64,000 bases of DNA from Mesorhizobium loti (GTDB lineage Bacteria; Pseudomonadota; Alphaproteobacteria; Rhizobiales; Rhizobiaceae): positions 67,001-131,000 of the forward strand of contig CP050293.1 in the NCBI GenBank assembly GCA_014189435.1. Direction: 5' to 3'. Of this stretch, positions 43,415 through 52,900 are shown piece by piece; the first letter of the stretch is position 1, and every line of letters starts with the position of its first letter. A program made the translations under genes and the position numbers. The notes beneath the pieces were generated by a model. That model saw only the letters and a list, made by a program, of their open reading frames with translations, was not told the DNA's origin and did no database searches.

Positions 43415-44512
43415 TCAGGGCGTCTTCGGCTTCTGCGCCGTGCCCAGTCCCGGCTTGGGTTTAGCAGGCGCTGGAGCAGAGGTTTTCATCTTTGCCTCGA
43501 TCCAGCCGGTGTAATTGGCCAGCCGCGTGTAGATGCCGTAGGCGTCCTTGTGGCCACAGGCCGCACTGCCGTCCGCCGGGCCTTCGCCCCAGCTGACGAC
43601 GCCGACCTGAACCGGGCCGTCCGTGCCGGTCATGAACAGCGGGCCGCCACTGTCGCCGTTGCAGGCATCGCGCACGCCGCTGGTGGTGCCGGCGCAGATC
43701 ATGTTGCCGGTCAGCGGGTCGGTCATGTCGGCGGCAATCGCATTGGCGGCCGCGTCGATGCCTTTTTCCGAATAGCGCATACGGTGGGACAGATCGCCAA
43801 GTGCTGCCTTCAGATCATGCGCATAGATGGCCTTGATGCCGCTGTTGCAAGCGGTGTTCGGCTGCAGATCAAGGTCGGCAACCATCAGCGTGGTCGGGAA
43901 GGTGCCATCCTGCATCTTGCCCCAGCCGGTGACCGTCGTCTTGCCGGTGTCGGGCGTTGCATCATGGGTGACCTTGATGGTCGGCGCATCGGCCGGCTCG
44001 GCAAGCCGGAGCAGGCCGAGATCATTGTCGAGCGTCTGCTCGCTGTAGCCTTCGTTGACGATGACCTCCACCACCTTGTGGCGTTTGCCCTCGCTGAGAT
44101 CGGTGGCGCCGGTCAGCACGGTGACGCTCTCCGGCGAAATCGGCTGGCCCTTGTCGTTGAGGCAGTGTGCTGCCGTCAGCACCCATTGCGGGGCGATCAG
44201 GCTGCCGCCGCAGAATTGGGCATTGGCCTGCGAGGCCGGATTCTCGTCCAGCCTGTCGGTGGTGAGCAGCGCGACCTGGAACGGATAGGCGCCCTTTTCG
44301 GCCTGGTTGCCGCCATAGACGCGATCGGCGCCGTCGGGATTCTCCGCCGCGGCCTTCGCCCTGGCTTCCGTCACGCGCTTCATTGGCGAGACCGCTGCCT
44401 CCGGTCGGGCGGCGCCTTCGTCCGCCTGGGCAGCGTTGGCGGCCGCAAGGGCCGCGGCGATGCCGAGCAAAGTCGCGGCGGCGATCGGCTTGAACCGATG
44501 GATGATGTGCAC
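43415..44512 (-). CDS. Secreted trypsin-like serine protease with zymogen site
   Basis: A 365-residue S1 protease. GTG at 44512 is taken as start because AGGAGG stands exactly 7 bases before it and a signal peptide (residues 1-30, cleavage after AQA) follows directly; no ATG gives this. The triad is His116 (TAAHC), Asp164 (DNDLGLL) and Ser288 (GDSGGP). Asp282, six residues before the serine, predicts trypsin-like Arg/Lys specificity. The sequence DR64-VYGG matches the R-IVGG activation site of trypsinogen, so it is probably a zymogen with a 34-residue propeptide. A Pro/Ala/Lys-rich tail follows. It is divergent from a second protease at 44862. Confidence 0.92.
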   Translation of the reverse strand: MHIIHRFKPIAAATLLGIAAALAAANAAQADEGAARPEAAVSPMKRVTEARAKAAAENPDGADRVYGGNQAEKGAYPFQVALLTTDRLDENPASQANAQFCGGSLIAPQWVLTAAHCLNDKGQPISPESVTVLTGATDLSEGKRHKVVEVIVNEGYSEQTLDNDLGLLRLAEPADAPTIKVTHDATPDTGKTTVTGWGKMQDGTFPTTLMVADLDLQPNTACNSGIKAIYAHDLKAALGDLSHRMRYSEKGIDAAANAIAADMTDPLTGNMICAGTTSGVRDACNGDSGGPLFMTGTDGPVQVGVVSWGEGPADGSAACGHKDAYGIYTRLANYTGWIEAKMKTSAPAPAKPKPGLGTAQKPKTP

Positions 44513-44861
44513 CTGAAATCCTCCTGAGACATGTTCCCGAACGAGCCAGCCCCGGCGCATGATCAACGAAACAGTCGCCAGCAAGCAGGCGTTGCTTCGC
44601 GGATCGCGTTCCCGTGCGGAACCCACTCAAAACCCTATAGCCCCCCACGGGCTACGTGGAAGCGATTTGTCATTCCAATGTTGTATTAATTTAGGCAGTA
44701 TATCCGCGCGGATGTCTTTGGCGGGGGTCTTCGACAGACCGCATGGGGTGATGATCATGTTCAGGCGCCGGTAACCAAACTCATTTTTCGGCTTCACCAC
44801 GATCTCGACAATATTTCTGTATTTTGATCCAGTCCTTGCTGACTTTTGGGAGAGTCTCACC

Positions 44862-45956
44862 ATGACAAAACTGACAAACGCACTTATTGCGTCCGCATTG
44901 CTTTCCACCGCAATGTGGGCGGTCCCGGTTTTCGCCGCCGACCCTGGCTCCGCCAGTGCCGGCAATGGCGAAAGCATGCGGGACGTGACTTCAGGCGACT
45001 ACAAGCCCGGGCGGGCAAAACCAATCGCGCCGCCGACGCTGACTGACGAAGACAGCCGCGCCGCGCCGCTTGCTGACGAGGCAACGGCTGTCAAATCCTA
45101 CGGCATCGTCGGACGTTCCGCCGATGGCAAGGAGATCAAGATCGAGCCGAGCGCAGCGCTGCGGGAGCTTATCATCAAGCAACTGAACGCTCCGGCCGAT
45201 GGAAAAGACGGGGCTGAGCGCAAGACCGAAGATCCGGATCTTGGCGAAGGCGAAGCCGGCCGTCAGGTTTTCGGCGCCGACGATCGCGAGCAGGTCAAGA
45301 ACACCAAGACCTATCCGTTCTCGGCGATCGGCTATCTCGAAGCCAAGTCGCCGAAGACCGGCAGCTTCGGCAGCTGTTCGGCAACGCTGATCGGCCCGCG
45401 CACGGTGCTCACCGCAGCGCATTGCCTCTACAGCCATGAGGACAAGGACTGGCTCTCCGACTATCTGTTCGTGCCAGGCCTCAACGGCAGCACAGCCGAC
45501 GACGCACCGTTCGGCGCCTTCACCTTTGAAAGCGCCTATGTGCTGCAAGGCTTCATCGACAACTACCAGGGTTATTACGGTTCGGTCCTCCTGTGGGATC
45601 TCGGCATCGTTACGCTGAAGCAGGACGTTGGCACCAACCTTGGCTGGCTGGGCTATGCCAACTATGACGATCTCGGCGACTTCACCGCCAACCTCGTCGG
45701 CTATCCCGGTGACAAGCCGATGGGCACGATGTGGAAGGCAGCCTGCGAAGTGCATGCCGAAAACATCGCCCCGGAATATTTCCAGTATGACTGCGATACG
45801 TTCCCGGGGTCGAGCGGCAGCTCGGTCTATGCCTATGACAACAAGGCCAAGCAGCGCATCATCACCGGTGTCAACGTGGCGGAAAGCCCCGACGCGAACA
45901 CCGCCGTGCGCCTGAACGCTGCCAACGTCCAGTGGATCAACAGCCTGTATAAATAA
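44862..45956 (+). CDS. Secreted V8/glutamyl-endopeptidase-like serine protease
   Basis: A 364-residue protein with signal peptide 1-25 (FAA-DPGS), a long propeptide of about 110 residues, and a protease domain from about 134 (RQVFGADDREQV, the V-x-G-x-DDR start of V8-type enzymes). The triad is His187 (TAAHC), Asp246 (LLWDLGIV) and Ser318 (FPGSSGSS). Ribosome site GGGAGAG. The 349-base spacer to the divergent trypsin-like gene shows no third gene and no operator I can name. An intrinsic terminator follows, so it is a single-gene unit. Confidence 0.9.
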   Translation: MTKLTNALIASALLSTAMWAVPVFAADPGSASAGNGESMRDVTSGDYKPGRAKPIAPPTLTDEDSRAAPLADEATAVKSYGIVGRSADGKEIKIEPSAALRELIIKQLNAPADGKDGAERKTEDPDLGEGEAGRQVFGADDREQVKNTKTYPFSAIGYLEAKSPKTGSFGSCSATLIGPRTVLTAAHCLYSHEDKDWLSDYLFVPGLNGSTADDAPFGAFTFESAYVLQGFIDNYQGYYGSVLLWDLGIVTLKQDVGTNLGWLGYANYDDLGDFTANLVGYPGDKPMGTMWKAACEVHAENIAPEYFQYDCDTFPGSSGSSVYAYDNKAKQRIITGVNVAESPDANTAVRLNAANVQWINSLYK

Positions 45957-45982
45957 TCGCTGCGCATTCGCGGTTGAGACAG

Positions 45983-46011
45983 AGGCGGCGGAGCAATCCC
46001 GCCGCCTTTTT
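45983..46011 (+). terminator. Intrinsic terminator after V8-like protease gene
   Basis: A 9-bp GC stem AGGCGGCGG/CCGCCGCCT with a 7-base loop is followed by TTTT, 26 bases after the stop codon. It separates this gene from the MORN-repeat gene. Confidence 0.85.
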
Positions 46012-46107
46012 CTTGGCGGGCACTTCCTTTGCGGTTCTCTTGCACGAGGCCGGCTCGCCGACTACGCTTGTGGGGCCAAGGGGTTGGCATCCAAAGGGGT
46101 TTTTGGA

Positions 46108-47940
46108 ATGGCGCGGGCAAAGGCAGTGTTCGGGATCGCGGCCGCATCGATGCTGGCCGCGTTGATGTTTTCGCCGGCCTTCGCCGATCCGCTACCCGCC
46201 CCTGCCCGGGGCGCCTGGGCGGAACGGGTGCAGATCCTGTACAAGGCAGACACGCGATCGGTGCTGCGCAGGATGGTCCGGGTGTGGGACTTCCATGCGG
46301 AAAAGAATCTCGACTTCGTCTGGGAGCCCGCGGCGGGCCAGTCACCTGACAGGACGATTGCCGAAGACGGCACCGTCAACGGCAAGGGCAGGCTGGTGTG
46401 GCGGGTGCGTGGCTCGGCGAGCTATGATCCCAAAACCATCTATTCCAGCTATTTCGGTGAGATCAGGAACGGCCGACCCGAAGGGCAAGGCCGGCTCGAC
46501 CTGCGCTCCGGCGAGGTTTTCGAAGGGGATTGGCTTGCCGGGAAACTCAGCGGAAAGGGCACCCACGTCGATGCCGACGGCAACCGCTATGAGGGTCGGT
46601 TCGTCGCCGGCGTGCCGAATGGCGAGGGGCGACTGCTGTCAAAGACCGGCGAGATTTTTGCCGGCTCATTTGTCGATGGATTGAAGAATGGCAAGGGCCG
46701 CACGCGGCTTGCCGGCGGGACTGTCTACGACTCGCAATGGGTGCGGGGCAAGGAGGTCGGCGGCTCGCGCCCCGACGTGCTGGCCGATGCCAGGGTCGGC
46801 GGGCTCCTCAAGGCGCAGACCGGCGGCGGCGATGCCGACAAGGTCGAGATCGGCATCGCGGTCGACCAGCGCATGACCCAGCAGTCCGACATGCAGTACC
46901 AGCATCTGGTGCGCGACGAGGACATCGCGATCTATCCGCAGTCCGACCAGTATAACGACAGCTGGAACGGCACCGGCCAGGTGGCCACCGGCAACGTCTA
47001 TGAAGGCATGGACTGGGAGGGCGCGCCGGCCTTTGCCGAAGTCGATCTCAAGACCACTGACCAGTCCAAGGTCAAGCTCGACAGCCTGGAGATGAAGGTC
47101 GCCGCCAGCGATGCCTATCGCAAGCCGATGCTGTCGATATCGGAGCATTTCGGCTGCGTCGGCTTCCGGCCGGATTTCTCGATCGTCAACAATGGCTGGG
47201 GCGACGCCAAGGACATGAAGATGTCGATCCAGTTCACCACGGTCGACGACGAGGGCAACCCGACCGGCGAGCCCAGCCGCACGTACAGCAAGGACATAGG
47301 CAGTTTCGGCGACGGTGTCGACGTGTCGGTCAAGAGCGTGTTCACCGAAGCCGGCGTCGACACCGCCAGCCTGGAAACGGGCCGTTTCCCCTGTCCTTCG
47401 GTGGACAGTCTCAATGTCTGCCGCAGCCAGCTGACCAACAAGATCAAGTTCGGCGAGGTCGCCGACTATCTCGGCAACATGCAGCAGGCGATGACGCTGA
47501 ACGCGATCGGCAAATTCGACTATTCCTGGGCGGATGACGAAGGTCACGTCTACCAGCAGAGCGAGCCGTTCCGCGCCTCCATCACCATGGCGGTCTTCGA
47601 GACGCCGGAATCGATGGCCGAATGCGGCGACGGCGGCGGCGGCACGCCGGAAGCGATGCGCTACCAGAACATCGAGTTCCCGATCGGCAAGCATGACTAC
47701 ACCATCGCCATGCCGGTGCGCGGCAACAAGAGGATCAGCGCCTACACGGCGCGGCTGAAAATGTGGTCGTCAATGTCGTCGATCCACAGCTTCAGCATTG
47801 CCGCGCATTTTGCCGACGGCAGCGTGCGCGAGAGCAAGCCGGTCACCTTCTTCTATTTCCGGCCGAAGCAGTCGCTGTTCGAGACCAAGACCGAGCCGGC
47901 GGCCTGTTATCTGCCACGCGATATGGTCGGCTGCGGTTAG
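46108..47940 (+). CDS. Secreted MORN-repeat protein
   Basis: A 610-residue protein with a signal peptide (residues 1-28, cleavage after AFA). Residues about 105-215 hold four to five MORN repeats (YFGEIRNGRPEGQGRLDL, FEGDWLAGKLSGKGTHV, YEGRFVAGVPNGEGRLL, FAGSFVDGLKNGKGRT). The remaining 380 residues are an unrecognised beta-rich domain with several cysteines (FGCVGF, FPCPSVDSLNVC, AECGDGGG, AACYLP, VGCG). MORN repeats usually mediate protein or lipid binding. It stands beside two secreted proteases and a caspase operon and could be a scaffold or substrate. That is inference only. Confidence 0.8.
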   Translation: MARAKAVFGIAAASMLAALMFSPAFADPLPAPARGAWAERVQILYKADTRSVLRRMVRVWDFHAEKNLDFVWEPAAGQSPDRTIAEDGTVNGKGRLVWRVRGSASYDPKTIYSSYFGEIRNGRPEGQGRLDLRSGEVFEGDWLAGKLSGKGTHVDADGNRYEGRFVAGVPNGEGRLLSKTGEIFAGSFVDGLKNGKGRTRLAGGTVYDSQWVRGKEVGGSRPDVLADARVGGLLKAQTGGGDADKVEIGIAVDQRMTQQSDMQYQHLVRDEDIAIYPQSDQYNDSWNGTGQVATGNVYEGMDWEGAPAFAEVDLKTTDQSKVKLDSLEMKVAASDAYRKPMLSISEHFGCVGFRPDFSIVNNGWGDAKDMKMSIQFTTVDDEGNPTGEPSRTYSKDIGSFGDGVDVSVKSVFTEAGVDTASLETGRFPCPSVDSLNVCRSQLTNKIKFGEVADYLGNMQQAMTLNAIGKFDYSWADDEGHVYQQSEPFRASITMAVFETPESMAECGDGGGGTPEAMRYQNIEFPIGKHDYTIAMPVRGNKRISAYTARLKMWSSMSSIHSFSIAAHFADGSVRESKPVTFFYFRPKQSLFETKTEPAACYLPRDMVGCG

Positions 47941-47954
47941 GGTGCGCAGATATT

Positions 47955-48091
47955 CAGGTGAGGCCGGCCTGCAAACGGCGGCTTCCTGCGCTTCCCCGTT
48001 CTACCGCGTCGCGGTAGAACTGTGCTCACGTACGAAAAGTACGCTCCGCTCCGGTTCTCGGTGTCAGTCGTTTTCGACTCGGCCTGACCTG
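47955..48091. repeat. Palindromic intergenic repeat, kind F
   Basis: CAGGTGAGGCCG at the left faces CGGCCTGACCTG at the right (11 of 12 pairs). Inside are TCTACCGCG-TCGCGGTAGA and ACGTACGAAAAGTACGCTCCGCTCCGG, which I recall as a frequent rhizobial intergenic motif. It lies between the convergent MORN and Memo-CapA genes. Confidence 0.6.
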
Positions 48092-48115
48092 AATCTCAAC
48101 ACACCCTGGGAGCGT

Positions 48116-49678
48116 TTATTTCCGACCCATCTCGAAATAGTTGGGAAGCGGAATGAGCCTCACAAAAATTGTGCCCTGGGCGAAGACGCGCAGTTCCAGC
48201 ATCGATCCGGACGACCGTTCCGCGCTCTGGTCGAACAGGAAATTGCCGAGCGAATAGACCTCCGCCACGTCGCCGCCGGCCAGCGGGACGATCGCTTCGC
48301 TGGACACATGCGGATGGCCGCCGACGATGGCGGAGACGCCGCGCAGCCGCATCTGGTCGGCAAGCATGTCTTCACGTTCCGATGGTCCGGTCTTGTACTC
48401 GCGGCCCCAATGGACGAAGGCAACCACCGGCCGCCCGGCATCCTCGTGCAGCAGCCGGTCGAGCAGGGCAGGGGTAATAAGGTCGGTGTTCTTGGAGCCG
48501 TTGGTGTCGATGTCGGTCAGGCCGACAAGATCGAGATCGGCAAGCGCCAGCGTCTCGCCCTGGCCGAAATGCGGGATGCCTGCTTCATCCAGGGCGCGCA
48601 GTGTCTCCGCATAGCCTGACGGTCCGAGATCATAGGCGTGATTGTTGGCGAGCCCGACGCCGGCGACATGCAGCCGCTTCAGCATGTCGACGGCGAGGCC
48701 CTCCGGCATCGCCAGCGTCATGTCGTCGAGCGCTTCCGGCACGTTGGGCAGGATGACGCCCTCGAGATTGACGATCAGCGGCCGCGATCCGGTCAGGGCC
48801 AGAACGCTGTCGACGATCCGGTCGGCAACGCCGTCGCGAACCAGGATCTTCTTCATGGCGCGGCCGAAATTGACGTCGCCGGCGAGGTAATAGATCCGGT
48901 CCTTCGGTCGCGCCGGATTGTTGAAACCGGGGCCGAAGGCGCCGAACAGCGCCACCACATAGCTGGTGGTCCGCTCGACATAGTCCGACGTGTGCTCCTG
49001 CGAGTTTTCGTTGGCGACGACCAGCGGCTGGGCGCCGAATAATTCCCGCTGCAGCCTGGTCTGGATATAGAGCGCACCGACGGAATCGGCGTGATCCGGC
49101 TGGCGAAGTGCAGCTATGCCGTCGAGCGACCCGGCGGCCAGCATGTTCAGGGACTGCTGGTCGAAGCGCCTGGAATCATGCTGGGGCAGATAGTGCGAGA
49201 AGTCGGTGGATTCGACGATCAGCGTGTCCTTGTCGACAATCGGCTTCAAAGCCTCGGCCAGCCTGTCCCAGTCGCCGCGGCGCGCCTTGACCGACATTGC
49301 CACGGGCACGATTTTCGCCTCGGGGAAATAGTGATGCAAGAAAGGCAACATGGCGCGCACGCCATGCTCCTTGTCGAACAGGCAGGACTCCTCGACCATG
49401 CCGCTGTTCGTCTCGAGATAGCGTATGGCATCGGTGTCGGCGGCGACCGGGCCAAGCACGGTGTCGAAGCCGCGCAATGAGGTGGCGTAGAACCTGTGCG
49501 TCTTGTGGAAGTGGTCCGGTGACAGGATGACGATGCGCTTGTAGCGGAAGCCGGACGCCGCCCGGAATCCCAGCGCCACCAGATCGGCGGCCAGCAGATG
49601 GTGCGGCACGGTGATGCCGGTCAGCCGCTGGTTGGATGGCTCGACATCGGCGACGCTGGCGATGGCATCCTTGAACAA
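48116..49678 (-). CDS. Memo-like (AmmeMemoRadiSam B) / CapA metallophosphatase fusion
   Basis: A 520-residue reading frame with two domains. Residues about 20-246 are a Memo domain (VPHHLLAADLVALGF, SPDHFHK, ESTDFSHYLPQHD), related to dioxygenase/AmmeMemoRadiSam protein B. Residues about 262-515 are a CapA/PgsA-type metallophosphatase (LAGDVNFGRAM, GLANNHAYDLG, VHWGREYKTGPSE, VGGHPHVSS). The combination is uncommon. The only start codon in frame is a TTG at 49678, without a ribosome site. Upstream codons still look coding, and a signal-peptide-like frame (ATG at 49773-49775) is offset by one base across a run of six C, so the true N-terminus may be exported and frameshifted. Confidence 0.8.
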   Translation of the reverse strand: MFKDAIASVADVEPSNQRLTGITVPHHLLAADLVALGFRAASGFRYKRIVILSPDHFHKTHRFYATSLRGFDTVLGPVAADTDAIRYLETNSGMVEESCLFDKEHGVRAMLPFLHHYFPEAKIVPVAMSVKARRGDWDRLAEALKPIVDKDTLIVESTDFSHYLPQHDSRRFDQQSLNMLAAGSLDGIAALRQPDHADSVGALYIQTRLQRELFGAQPLVVANENSQEHTSDYVERTTSYVVALFGAFGPGFNNPARPKDRIYYLAGDVNFGRAMKKILVRDGVADRIVDSVLALTGSRPLIVNLEGVILPNVPEALDDMTLAMPEGLAVDMLKRLHVAGVGLANNHAYDLGPSGYAETLRALDEAGIPHFGQGETLALADLDLVGLTDIDTNGSKNTDLITPALLDRLLHEDAGRPVVAFVHWGREYKTGPSEREDMLADQMRLRGVSAIVGGHPHVSSEAIVPLAGGDVAEVYSLGNFLFDQSAERSSGSMLELRVFAQGTIFVRLIPLPNYFEMGRK

Positions 49679-49809
49679 AGTGGCGTCGTCGTAGAAGGGC
49701 GGGAAGTTATCGGTGCCAGGCGGGCAGACTATGGGGGCGGCGAAGCTGGGGAGGGGGGAGGAGGAGGAATAGCATTATTGCTATTGCTGGCCAAATTTGC
49801 GCGAGACGG

Positions 49810-49963
49810 CCCCCCTCTGTCCTGCCGGACATCTCCCCCTCAAGGGGGGAGATTGGTCTCTTCGTCGCCGGCTCTTGATTTGAAAGGTCGATAATTGGTG
49901 GGGTCGAAGATGACAGCCAATCTCCCCCCTTGGGGGGGAGATGTCCGGCAGGACAGAGGGGGG
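49810..49963. repeat. Long inverted repeat, kind C
   Basis: CCCCCCTCTGTCCTGCCGGACATCTCCCC at the left pairs with its near-perfect reverse complement at the right, with inner CTCAAGGGGGGAGATTGG / CCAATCTCCCCCCTTGGGGG. About 50 bases of unique sequence lie between. It lies in the 309-base gap between the WD40-caspase gene and the Memo-CapA gene on the same strand. Apart from it, the gap holds only the possible broken N-terminus of the Memo-CapA protein (49679-49830). Confidence 0.75.
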
Positions 49964-49987
49964 TGTCTTGGCGCAGGCCTCGCCCGC

Positions 49988-52900
49988 TCATGGCTCGGCG
50001 AGCACGATGTTCTCGACGCCACCGACATAATAGAACGGCTTCTGCTTCGACGATGTCAGCCGCACCACCTCGCGTGAAATATAGTCGGCAAGGCCGAACA
50101 GCGTGACGCCGCCGTCGGACGTCCTGGCCTTGCCGCGCAAGCCTTCGAGGATCGAATAGGTGAAGACGCCGTGGCCGAGCTCCGGCAGTTCGGCGGCGGT
50201 GTTGTTGGCGGCGGTCGCCGAAAACACCACGATGCGCGCGTCCTGCGCGTCTTTTTCCAGACGCGGATTGAAGGCGTTGGCGGCATGGCAGGTGTCGAGC
50301 AGCATGAAGCGCATGCCCTTGGCCCGCTCGACCGATTTCTGGATGTCCGACCAGTCGACAAGCGACGAGCGTTTCCAGCGCTCGGCATCCTGTTTGCGGC
50401 CGTCGGTCGGGATGAAATAATAGTCCTCGTCGATGTTGATGCCGTGGCCGGCGACGAAGATGATTGTGGTGTCGTGCTCGCCCGGCCTGTCGAGGAAATC
50501 GGCGAGCTGGTCGTCGATCGTGTCGGAGTCGGGCTCCATGATGGCGTCGGCACTGGCGACGGCGTAGGTCTGCTTGGACTTTTCAGGGCTCTCGTCGAGC
50601 GCCTCGCGGTTGACCAGAACCAGCGTCTCCATCGATGAAAACAACGGCGCCGATTTCTGCGAGATCACCTTGAGGAACTCGGTGGCGTCATCGACGGGGT
50701 AGCGCAGGTCGCAGGCGCGGCCCGAACAGGCATCGGTCAGGAACGGATATTTGTCGACGCCGATGACCGCGACATAGAGCTTGCCCTTGGCCTCGGCCTT
50801 CTCGGTCTTTCTCGCTAGCGCCGTCACGCTGCGCTCGGTCAGATAGCCATATTCATTGGTGCCGGTGATGCGGATGGTGTTTTGGCCATTCTCGACCGGG
50901 ATCTCGACAATGCTGCTGTTGCCGTCGACCGAGCGGGCCGTCACGTCGCCGACATTGCGGCTGTTCGACAGGATCGAGAAGCCGGCGACATCCGTTCCAG
51001 CTTCCTTGGCCCCTGATATCTCGACGGCGACATAACCGTCGCGCACCTTGCTCTGATCATCCGCCACGCGGATGGCGAACTCCGGCGGCTTGCGCTGCAG
51101 CAGCTTCTCCAACTCGTTGTCGACGCCAGGCCGCATCTCCTTGACCGCCTGTTTGGCGCTGCGCAGGATGATTGCGCGTCGCACCATTTCGGGGCTCCAG
51201 AGGTATTTCTTCAACTGGCCGGCGCGGATGAAGCGGCCTTCATGGTCGCGGCCCTGGTTGACCTGCCAGCCGATCAGCTTGTCGCCCTCGTCGGAGGAAT
51301 AGTAGTAGCCCTGCGGCATCCAGACGATCCATTGCGAGCCGGCAAAGAACATCGAGGCGATCAGTTCGTGCGTCTTCAGGTTCCACAGTCTGAGCGTCTG
51401 GTCGGCGCTGCCGGTGACCAGCAGGCCGGCCTTCTCCGAGGCGACCATGGCGTTGATCTCGCCGGTATGGCCGGTGAACTCGCCCGACACTTTCGCGGTC
51501 GCGGTTCTGTATTCGATCAGCGTGCCGTCATTGCCGCCGGTGATCAGGCCAAGACCCTTGTCGATCAGCGTGTAGGCCGAATGGACGAAGCCATTGGTGG
51601 CGTCGTTCTCGATGCTGCGCACCGTCTTGCCGTCATTGGCGATCTCCAGCACCGCATTCTCCAGCGCGTCCTTGCCGCCCGCCGCGGCGCGCAGCGACCA
51701 CTGGCCATCGGCCAGCGCGGCGCGCGCAAACGAGCCCGGCTCCGTCAGCGGCTGCGGGTCTTCGAAGAAACGCTCGGCGGTGGGTAGCGCCAGTGTGTTG
51801 TCCAGCGCTCCCTGCTGTTCGGGGCAGGCCACGCGCTCAGGGCACGGGTTGGTGTTGCCCCAGGCGACGACGTCGTTGGCCGCATCGATGCCGACTGCAG
51901 TCACCGGTTCGCCCACGCCTTGCAACAGGGCCTTGCGCTCACCGGTCGCGGGGTCCCAGACCTGGATGGCATTGCGGCTGCCGCCGGCCGTCGCCACCAG
52001 CGAGCCATCGGCATTGGCGGCGCTGGCATAGACCGTACCGTCATGGCCGGTGTAGTCGAGCACCTGCTCGCCGGTGTCGGTGTTCCAGATGATGGAGCGG
52101 TGCTTGTCGGCGCAGCGATAGCCGCAGGAGGCGACCAACCGCGACCCCTTGGCAAAGGTCAGCGAGCCGATGAGGAAATCCTGCTTTGGCATGGCGCGCG
52201 CCAGCGTGCCGTCAGCAGCCCGCCAGAGCTGCACCAGCCCGTCCTTGCTGCCGGTGGCAAACAGGCTGCCGTCCTGCGAAACGGCCAGCGCCATCACGCT
52301 GATGTCCCGCAGCGGTTCGGCTTCGTCAGGCAGTGCGATCTCTTCGCCGTTGGCGACGTCCCAGAGCCGGATGCCGTTGTCGGTGGTGGTCGCCGCCAGC
52401 CTTGTTCCCGCGGCGGCGAAAGCGAGCTTGTCGATGTGCCAGGAATCGGCATCGAGCTTCTTGTCCAGCGTCCAGCCGCTCGCGGATTGGTCGTCCAGCC
52501 GCCACAGATAGACGACGCCATCGGCGCCACCGGCAGCCAGCGTCTTGCCGTCGGGAGAGAAGGCGAGATCGTAGGTCGCGTAGTCGGCGGCTTTCAGCAC
52601 CGCCTTCATCTTGCCGGTGGCGAAGTCGAACAGCCTGATGTCGCCATAGGGTGGCTTGTCGCCAAGGCTGGCGCCGAAATAGCCGCCGGCGGCGATCGTC
52701 TTGCCGTCGGGGGAGACCGCAACCGCGAAGATCTTGCCGTCGCTGCCATTGCCGAGATAGCCGCGAATGGTGCGCAGGGTCACTCCGCTCTGCCAGTCCC
52801 AGACGCGGATGGTCTTGTCGTTCGATGCCGAGACAATGTCCTCGCCATCGGGCGTGAAGGCGAGGTCGGTAACCTGTGCACTATGGCCGCCGGTGTCGAG

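Noticed and set aside
49707..49991. 94-codon minus-strand frame over repeat kind C
   Set aside because: Mostly repeat sequence; only its last part (MLFLLLPP) is of interest as the possible displaced leader of the Memo-CapA protein.
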